The position numbers and the translations under genes are program-made. 16,036 nucleotides of DNA, from contig JASANE010021043.1 in the NCBI GenBank assembly GCA_030248225.1, positions 1 to 16,036 of the forward strand, in the 5' to 3' direction. This DNA is from Trileptium ribeirensis (lineage: Eukaryota > Nematoda > Enoplea > Enoplida > Thoracostomopsidae). Within the stretch, counting starts at the first letter, position 1. Each line of letters begins with the position of its first letter. The notes below the pieces were generated by a model. The model did not search any database. It was not told the origin of the DNA and saw only the letters and a program-made list of their open reading frames with translations. Positions 8,844 to 16,036 of this stretch are shown in pieces.

Positions 8844-10129
8844 ACGCTGTGCAGAATTTTTGCATGCCACATAATACAAGTACCAAGCAGTAATAATTGC
8901 ATATTTCCAAGCAGCAATACATTGCTTGTACACACAAAACATAATTTAACAAATTAGAATGTACTTGCTGCAGGCTTTCGGCTTGGCCTTACTAACATTT
9001 ATTTACAGACTCTCTGTTTTTTAATTATATATACACAATCATTTTACGATAATGTAAAAAATTTATATTGTTTTTATACGGAGCAAGGAAGCGTTTTTGC
9101 TTTCGTCAAAGGGCGTGATCGGCCCCCTCTGTTTGCATCATTGAATAATTAATAAGTACTATAAAAAAATTTTTTTATAAAAACTAATATTCTTTAGGTG
9201 CAAGAGATATAGGTTTTGTTAAAATTTATTTTAGTTTAATTAATGCTTCTGTGGGCCTCCAAAAATAAGGTCAAACTTTTCTGGAAATCAAAGGGTCAAA
9301 GCCCATCTCCTGGAGGGAAGAAATCAGTGAATTTTTTCGTTTATTTTTGTTGTTACTTTTTTATACTTACTCTTTACACATTACAATATTGTACGTTAAA
9401 TATCTAAACATGAGTGAAAGTACTCAGAAATAATAAATTCTTAGCGCGGGCAGCCGAAAATTTTACACCAAATAGCGTTAATATCGAAAATGTGAGATTT
9501 TTGGGGTCGTAAAATCTGAAAAATTGTGGTCAGCGTTTAATGGGGGTTGCCAGGAGTCAAATTTGTCGAGTACGGTCAGCGCCCCCTTCCCTATACCCGG
9601 AAGCCCGCTAATAAGTTAAGCGTGTTAGCTTTTTTACATTTTAAAAAAACTGTGACTATTTTTCAGGTACTAGTGTAGAGTTTTTATTATGGCATCGTAA
9701 TAGTACATCTTTCTTTGCATCGATTAGGATATCTGGTGTTTATTACTATTAATTCTAAGATGTTTAAAACATTATAAATTAGTTAATTAGCTAATTTTTT
9801 GAAAATTCTCAAATTGCTCAGAAATGAAAATATATAGCACACGGGGTTTTCGATGTTGCTACTCGCGAATATGACATTTTGAAGCTGTAAACTTAACGGA
9901 TATATGCTAATTATTTCAATTTTAATTAGCGAATTAGTTAATTTTTACATGAAATTTTAAATTCACCCCAATTTGCCCCGCGCACTGTTTGTAATTTGCA
10001 TTACATTTATTAATTTTATTGTATCTGTGCATATTTAAAATGACATTTTATATAACATTGTTATGTATTTATTTTGTAATTCATTATATGTTTGTACACA
10101 AATGTACAACAGCGTAGTTAACGCTACAC
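8844..10129 (-). other. Inner right-arm repeat-rich block, no gene seen
   Basis: This is the mirror of 5961-7265. Here the nine-G run is reduced to GGGGGC, the GGAC tandem is missing, and the CGCTTCGCTTCGC string reads CGCTTCCTTGCTCC on the mirrored strand. It keeps the AAAAAAATTTTTTTATA stretch near 9163-9179 and the GCTAATTAACTAATT family near 9776-9796. No gene is recognised. Confidence 0.5.
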
Positions 10130-10580
10130 AGCTGGTACTATCCAAAATTTCTGCTGCTCAGGAACTTTACATTAACTGATATACCTTTTATGCACACAGC
10201 ATAATATAAAATAAAAATGTAATGGAAAATAGGCAGCGAATAATAACCACCATTTTAGAACATAAAATCCACCTGCAGCTGTTGGTGTGTGCCCTTCCAG
10301 ACGCAGCTGCATCGTATGATGCTGCGTTCCGATAAGTTTCGGTTTCACTAAAATATTCATTGCGGAATCATACACCATGTTGTACAATTTCATTTGGTCT
10401 GTCACTCTTCACAGTCATAAAAGGTCATTGAATAATTGTTTGCTTAACTTGATGGGTAGGTACCAGTGCGGCGCAGCGGGGTTGTTAGTTCTCTGCAAAA
10501 AGAGAGGGCGTGCCAACCACTTGCCATGTCTGATCCTCATGATGTAATTTAGACCTTCATTGAGCATACAAATATAATTA
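10130..10580 (-). pseudogene. Possible decayed membrane-protein exon, right copy
   Basis: Minus-strand frames 10645-10415 and 10405-10172 are in line, separated by stops at about 10406-10414. They read LNEGLNYIMRIRHGKWLARP, PAAPHWYLPIKLSKQLFNDL, then MVYDSAMNILVKPKLIGTQH and HTPTAAGGFYVLKWWLLFAA, ending in a hydrophobic, probably membrane-spanning run. Its composition looks more like a protein than the surrounding AT-rich DNA does. The family is not secure; a chemoreceptor C-terminal exon is one reading. Confidence 0.22.
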
Positions 10581-11424
10581 ATAATAATTTTAAATATATA
10601 TGTAGTGTAAGTTACCTTGATATCTAGGTAGCAGTAAAAACACATAATAATTTTCTATTCTAATTTATTATTTTAGCAGTTGCGTGTCAGTGCTTATAAA
10701 GTTGTTAGCAAAGAAGCGGTATATTTATCACTCATCTGGCAAAATATTTGTCGTTCCCGCTGCCGAGTACAAAATACTCGAGAATGTTCTTAGAGGTTTT
10801 TAGTTGCGGCATAACATATTATTGTAAAAAGTAAATCACACATATTTACGAGCGGAAGTTGAACTTTTACGAGCTGAATACGACAAAATGTGTGTGTGCT
10901 TAATGTTTGCTCTATATCCATCATTAGTTTTTTCAAAAAGTCAAATTTTGTCGAAATTCGAATTTTTAACTCCTTTTCAAGATTTGTTCTGATAACTGTT
11001 CAGAGATTGCTAAAGCGTTCTTCTGCAGATAGATAAAAAATTGTTAATTTTTGTTTTTTTAAACAATTTTGTTTAATATACCATCAAAAAGGGAATTTGG
11101 ATATCCTTGCACCATTGTTCGTTTTACTTTGGGAACAGATTCAGAACAGAAAGTTTCGCCGTGGTGCAGAAATGAAACAGTCTAGCTTAAAATTTCCCAT
11201 TTGGCATCAGTCTCGGCACCGTTTCCAACCGGGGAACCAAAAAATGCCCGAATGTTTCACACTTTCACAATTTGGAGAGCTCAGTCTGCATATGAACCCT
11301 ATGCAAAAAGAAACATACCACTATAATACGAGTCCGGTACATCCCGTTCCCACGCCAGACAGTTCCTGCTCTGAGCGCAGTAGAACACAATTCTGCCAAC
11401 CTTCCATCAGTGGATCGCCTCTTA
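10581..11424 (-). other. Right-arm stretch with no intact gene
   Basis: This is the mirror of 4641-5511. It contains the 112-codon plus-strand frame from 11097 (to 11435), the second longest in the window. It has no Pfam-like motif that I recognise, is Ser/Gln/Pro-rich in its second half, and is not maintained in the left arm. It is treated as a chance or decayed frame. Confidence 0.4.
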
Positions 11425-11855
11425 TGGCGAATTAGAGTAATCGTCAACCCGTAGCTCCGCCAAGCGCAGACACAGGAGGGGGCGGCCGCCCACCCATTTA
11501 TCAAGTGAAGGGACGAGAAGGAAGCGCATTCCAAAGTGGAACACTACTTCACCGAGTTTTGCCTAAATGATTGCTAGGGCGAATTACTGCTGTTAAAGTC
11601 ACCCCACCTTCGGCGCATTGAGGAGATTTTGCCGGAGTATGCCTAAGGGGTAAAGCGGATCCTTTTGGAGCGAAAGTGCCTACTGACAGAACCCTTATGG
11701 CGATGCTGGATCACTTACTGAGCTTGTTTTACCATCACCTGAGATTGCCATTATGTCTCTGCGGCCAAGGTCCGAGCAGACAAACAACAATGCAAAACGC
11801 CCTGCTCTGTTATGTTGAGTACAGTAAAACAAGAGCGCTTTTTAGGGTGGAGGCA
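11425..11855. other. Less AT-rich block, right arm
   Basis: This is the mirror of 4190-4640, with GGGGCGGCCGCCC near 11479-11491. A 63-codon frame at 11676-11867 and the 112-codon frame just outward (11097-11435) are open here but broken in the left copy, so neither is supported as a gene. Confidence 0.4.
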
Positions 11856-12494
11856 GACCGGTCATAAACGCGGTACTATCCTCTGTTCTAGATTTGGCCC
11901 TTCGTATTTTCGCATTCAGTGAATATTTTTGAGTAATTAATCATAATTTTTCAGAGCCAGGGATGTTGCTTTAATATTAACAGTTGGTATTTATGATATG
12001 AACATAATAAGCTGTCCTATATTTTTCTTTCACATGTATGTATATAGCAAGATTTTCCATAATAACTGGCTTATGTGAAAATTTTGCGAAGCGGCATGAA
12101 GTGGGGCGCGAAATCAGAATCAGAGGGCACCGGAATTTGCCAGGGGCATGAAATGGGGTAACTCTTGTTCAACCTGGGGTTTTGAACGATAAACATTTTC
12201 AAATCGCTCCAGAAACGTTACCATGACATTTTGTCATTATGATTGGAGTTAAAAGCCATTTTTAACAGACGGTAGTCGCCAAAAATGACCATCGCATTTC
12301 GAGCGAGTCGCGAGCGAGCGACAGTTATTGTTGTCTGGTACTGTTTTTAACATACGCGTGAGCCATTTTTTACAGTTGAGTTGCTTTTTTTCCTCAGTTC
12401 AGTATACGATCTTAAAGACGATGTCCGCGTTCACTCACGGTTTTATTTTACTGACACGATCTCTGGTTCAGTTTCGAGATCATTATTTTACGAT

Positions 12495-12785
12495 TTATAC
12501 TCTTCTGAAAAACTTTTTGTAATCGCGTTTTGTCGCGTACATTAATACATTCATAGACCGCACATACCTATGCGAGTCGGAATTGTAATCGATGAACGCG
12601 GACCAACTGTGAAATTGGCTAATATACAGCATACGCAATTTGCCATCGTACATCACGGAGTCTGTTGATTTCGCTGAACTTGCGAGCGATGGCAGAATCC
12701 AAATCTGACTCCGAATTTTTGCATGATTTAGTTCGTGATTGACGATAACGGCCTTGCTGTTCGCACCTAAAGTGCGTAGAGTCAC
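12495..12785 (-). other. Unrecognised 96-codon frame kept open in both arms (right copy)
   Basis: This is the mirror of the 97-codon frame in the left arm. It differs by IWILPSLASSAKS for the left ILDSAIAIRSSAKS, R to Q in the ISxFHSW stretch, and I to V in MNxLM. The frame is restored after paired indels. No family is recognised and no ribosome-initiation context was judged. Confidence 0.25.
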
Positions 12786-13030
12786 GCCTAATTATGTAAT
12801 TTTTTGGTTTTTAAATGAACTTTTTGTCGATAATTTTTGTGTCAACATAGTAAATTTTTCCTATGGAAACAAAAATTTTCTGGGATCCTTGAACCAGGCA
12901 GGTGAAGCCCAAAACTTTGCCAGGGGCACGAACCGTGCCAGGCGCATTTATGGAAGAATGCCAAGCCCACACCCTTAATTTGGAGATCCCAGAAGTGATT
13001 CCCGTATTTTATTTGATTAACAGTCTTCAT

Positions 13031-13930
13031 TACATTACGTACCGAGTTATAATTTCATAATAATAGCAACTGGTATTTTAAACTTTTTTAGTTATTATAC
13101 ACAGTGCTTCTTAGATGTTGCCAATGATCCCGAAAGCTAACGAATATCAATTTCCTGAAATCCGACACAATCTAAGTTTGCCGCGACGTCTAACTGATGA
13201 AATCGTAATTGATGGCCATACGAGAACGTTTAACCATCGCACGTTCACCTGGCAGTGTTTGCACGGTAAAATAGCGAACTTTTGCATATTTTTACTGTAT
13301 CAAATTTTTAGTTACAAAATTTAATGTAACTTACTTGTAAAAAGCAACACCTGGCGTACATTACGTATACGAGATCTACATTTCTCATATCGAATAGTAA
13401 ATGTAGGTTCGCTTTTGAATCTGTCCTCCCAGTCCTGTTCTAACAACGAAGTGCTACAGTGGTAACGTTGGAGTCAACTAACGTATTCTATGGCACAGTA
13501 GGGCATAATTGAAGTATTCGTGTCGTTAAAATGTTTTAGAAATTAGTTGCATGAGCTAGCTGTCTGCACTGTTTGTTAAGGACGTATTTTGTTTCACCGT
13601 TTCATCTTCACCGAAAAAGGTTTTGTCTGAGACATTTTTGGCACGAGTTCAGACCTTACTTTATTAGCAAATTTTGATGGCTGGAAGTGAAGCTGTAAGA
13701 AGGTTTCTAGATCTGGTTTTGAGAGTATTTTACTTATAGTTACATGTTTAATTGCATACCTTTTGACAGTAAATTACAATTAACGTTAAATTTATAATGT
13801 AATTTACAATAATTAAACTAGTTTTAATTTTGCGTTTACAGGGAATATTGACCATGTGAAACCTTTACATATATTCAAATTGGAAACTACTGAAGTCACA
13901 ATCGTAATATTTGCCTCTCTAGTATATTGC
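13031..13930 (-). other. Right-arm stretch with no gene seen
   Basis: This is the mirror of 2111-3008. The 69-codon frame at 13115-13324 begins MLPMIPKANEYQFPEIRHNL and resembles nothing I know. It is likely a chance opening. Confidence 0.5.
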
Positions 13931-14457
13931 CGTGCAAACAAAGTACAATTTTTGTTACGGACTGAAATGAAAGCATGTTTCAAAAATTTGTTGCTCAATA
14001 ATTGCATTTAGCGAATTTTTCGCTTACAATAATCTGCTTTAATTTCTCTTGGCAAAATTGTAAAAAATTAACTTTTGCATCTCTACATACTAATACTAAA
14101 TTATTATTTCTGGGAAATTTACGTTATGAAAATCTATATTGCGCAGTCAGAGCAAATTGTAAAATCGATATTTACGTTCATACCAGATGATAAAACTGAA
14201 ATTAAACATTCCTCATGCTCTGTGTTTGAAGTCATTATGTACTAGGCGAAAAAAGCGATAAATTCAAAGCTGCTGAATTACTATTCCGGAATAGTTATAC
14301 AGTACTCAACACCGTGACAGCTGCTCGCTCGCAACTTGCTTGTGGGAAAATGAATTTTTTGTAATTTAATAGTTTTTTGTTTGCTCGTTCGTAAGGCGAC
14401 AGTCAATATTTGGTGAGTTCTGCACCCCAGATATTTTGCTTTCATTTCTGTACGTAA

Positions 14458-14612
14458 CTGCATGTACAGATACGGCCAGAAATAAAAGCAAATTTTTCGC
14501 TAATTTGTTCTCGAATAGTTCGCGACAAATTAATTAACAGTACAATTGCAATTAGCGAATTTGGCGCGAACAATTCGGGAAAATTTGCAACTATTTCTGA
14601 CTATATGTAGCT
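14458..14612. repeat. Nested degenerate inverted repeat, right arm
   Basis: This mirrors the nested repeat of the left arm and keeps the same parts: GCAAATTTTTCGCTAATTTG near 14490-14509, TTCGCGACAAATT near 14519-14531, and AATTAGCGAATTTGGCGCGA near 14551-14570. Because both arms have it, it predates the split of the arms, or the arms have since been homogenised. Confidence 0.6.
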
Positions 14613-16036
14613 GCAGGTGTAAACATTGAAAGAAGAGAGATGCTATGTGAGTGGTGTCAAAAATTCAGTGTTCCCTGTCCGATCTTGTGCGATTCCAATA
14701 CTACCGTATGGTCATATAGTCATTACAAATCAAAAGTTTATAGCATAAAAATATAAGGCAAACTTATATGTAGGCCAGTCTCGTAGTACGTACATATGTT
14801 CCGCAGCAACTTATAAAAAGACCGTAAAGAATTTTTCTATTTTTCACATTTTCAGCTCTCCCAGAACCTCGTCACATAAATGTTCCTGACAACTGCCTAC
14901 GAATCGTAGTATGGTTCGACTTTTACCATTATTTCTCGAACATTGCGTATGTATTCACAAAAGTACAGCCATGCAACGATAATTCCAAAACTAGTCAAGA
15001 CCCAGAACAAAGCACAGCTACTGACGTCGTTGATTCTAATCCGTATTTAGCTATGTTAAATGTACCTGCGGTATGTTGAGATTAACCAGTTTGCCTATGC
15101 TTTGTTATAATTAATTATTATTTATTCACATTCGTACAAAACAGTATTTGTGAAAGCTATGTAATAATTCAAAAGAACAGAGCTGTTTTGAAAAGTTTTT
15201 TTAAATAATGAGGTTTGCAGTATCTCAATGAATTTGTAAGAACTTGAGAATTAGAATATTATTATTATGGGCTGTGAATTATTCTAACGTTTCTCCAGAT
15301 GTTGCTGACTGTCACTTTTCATGACAGGGAATATCGACCGGACAGTATTATTATATCGAGCCGAACTTGAAGGTCAACTTAATTATGTTTTACCAACACA
15401 TTTTCCTGTAAATTCGCAAAAATCCACATTGTAACTTCCACGAAAATTTATTATTTTTTGTTTCAAAATTGTGTTTGGGTATCGACGTTTTACCGAGTGT
15501 ACGCGCAATCACTGTAGCCTTTTGGAAGGCGAATGATCGAACAAGCATCAGTGTGTTCTGGTGGGTAGTGTCACCATCGAAACTCAACAGAAAAGTCTGT
15601 TGAATTCCGAAAACTTTTACCGAACCATCCGAAGGCAGGTTTTTTATTTAATGTGTCGAATAAACTGTATGAACGGTTTTTCGAACAAAGTTAAAATATC
15701 ACACCAATGATAAAATTTGTATGGTTGTAAACACTTTCTGATAAAAACACAGTATGTATTTCGCAAAACTGCGCAGTGACATATAACAACACACAAAATT
15801 GGCAGAGCTTAAATTAAAAAACCCTGAGTTGGTCAAAATCATTTCGACTCAAACAAGCACTTCATTAATGACGCTTTAGAACATCAAATTAGGATTCTCG
15901 AAAATTGTTCGTGAGGATATTAGTGCGAAAACAGTGCGTGTTTTTGTTTGGCCAGGTAGCGGCTGACTAGATATAGGTCCTTACGTTACGAATACCTTAT
16001 TTAAATGTTATTTTTGAGTCGCTAAGGCATATATAA
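14613..16036 (-). other. Outer right-arm section, no gene recognised
   Basis: This is the mirror of 2-1430, nearly base for base apart from scattered substitutions and small indels, such as a few extra bases in the CTGCAGCTA-CATATAGTCAG area near 14600. In this copy the hairpin mirrored at about 15580-15604 carries one mismatch (GTTGAATT for GTTGAGTT on the mirrored strand). No product is recognised for any short frame. Confidence 0.6.

Larger units (their letters stand above)
2..16036. mobile_element. Giant foldback-type DNA transposon (long terminal inverted repeats, decayed hAT transposase in the loop)
   Basis: Seen: the sequence read inward from base 2 matches the reverse complement read inward from base 16036 along almost the whole length, until about 7265 and 8844. 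The pairing offset stays near 16038-16043 through the outer 4 kb and drifts to about 16114 at the loop through small indels. The loop carries a transposase remnant. Known: long inverted arms around a short loop are the hallmark of foldback elements; hAT elements normally have terminal repeats of only tens of bases. Inference: a decayed, non-autonomous long-inverted-repeat element. Alternatives are a chromosomal inverted duplication with a hAT fragment lodged at its centre, or two unrelated elements in head-to-head order. The inverted-repeat structure is certain; the transposon reading is likely but unproven because no flanking DNA is visible. Confidence 0.72.
8844..16036 (-). repeat. Right arm of the giant inverted repeat
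   Basis: This is the reverse-complement partner of the left arm. It is about 70 bases shorter, mostly through indels in its inner half. The innermost clear pairing is the block at 8851-9041, which matches 7072-7263 on the other strand (shared words include TACAAGCAATGTATTGCTGC and GTATATATAATTAAAAAACA). At the outer end it closes with GCTAAGGCATATATAA. Indels and substitutions are spread all along it, so it is a separately evolving copy and not a duplicated read. No intact gene is recognised in it. Confidence 0.97.

Noticed and set aside
2..16036. Palindrome as a sequencing or assembly fold-back artefact
   Set aside because: An artefactual fold-back would give nearly identical arms. Here the inner arms differ by about 12% with many indels, and the offset between paired positions drifts by more than 70 bases.
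2..16036. Polinton/Maverick-type or viral element
   Set aside because: A 6-bp target duplication would fit, but no polymerase, integrase, packaging ATPase or capsid-like frame is present, and the only recognised gene is hAT-like.
1..16036. LTR retrotransposon, CRISPR array, rRNA or tRNA genes
   Set aside because: The large repeats are inverted, not direct. There is no reverse transcriptase motif, no regularly spaced direct repeats, and no tRNA cloverleaf or rRNA core sequence that I could see on either strand.

Overview
The window is one giant inverted repeat. Bases 2 to about 7265 return, reverse-complemented, as about 8844 to 16036, so two arms of roughly 7.2 kb flank a unique loop of about 1.6 kb. 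The DNA is AT-rich, has no long intact reading frame, no operon-like gene packing and no bacterial signals. It reads as nuclear DNA of a eukaryote. An animal host, perhaps an arthropod, is my guess from the look of the hAT remnant and the repeats; nothing here proves it. The best description is an old foldback-type (long terminal inverted repeat) DNA transposon, with the window cut almost exactly at its ends.

Loop (about 7266-8843). The only recognisable gene lies here: a decayed hAT-superfamily transposase on the minus strand, read from about 8841 down to a stop at 7668-7670. About 380 codons survive in several frame segments, broken by frameshifts and stops. The last two segments carry a hAT C-terminal dimerisation signature (LPIGTAGADRDF, then RQRLTTDAVEYIMRIEI). 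The N-terminal half (zinc finger and first catalytic acids) is absent: the open frame runs up to the right-arm boundary and stops there. The other 400 bases of loop (7266-7667) show no gene.

Arms. I recognise no intact gene in either arm. From outside inward each holds: an AT-rich outer section with a nested, degenerate inverted repeat built on TTCGCTAA/TTAGCGAA (near 1434-1585 and 14458-14612); a section with a roughly 97-codon frame kept open in both arms (3255-3548 and 12495-12785) but with no known relative; a less AT-rich block (about 4190-4640 and 11425-11855); a stretch that reads weakly like a broken membrane-protein exon (about 5512-5960 and 10130-10580); and an inner AT-rich block with several short repeats (about 6120-7265 and 8844-9970).

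The arms are not uniformly alike. By eye they agree at about 96% in the first 125 bases, 98-99% from roughly 0.4 to 3.8 kb inward, about 95% near 4.2-4.6 kb, and only about 88% from 5.5 kb to the loop. That gradient, with many indels, argues against a sequencing or assembly fold-back and suggests an old palindrome whose outer part was homogenised by gene conversion or was added more recently. Few features work together: the transposase is dead, so this copy could move only by a transposase supplied in trans. Its main present property would be an ability to form a very long hairpin as DNA or as RNA.
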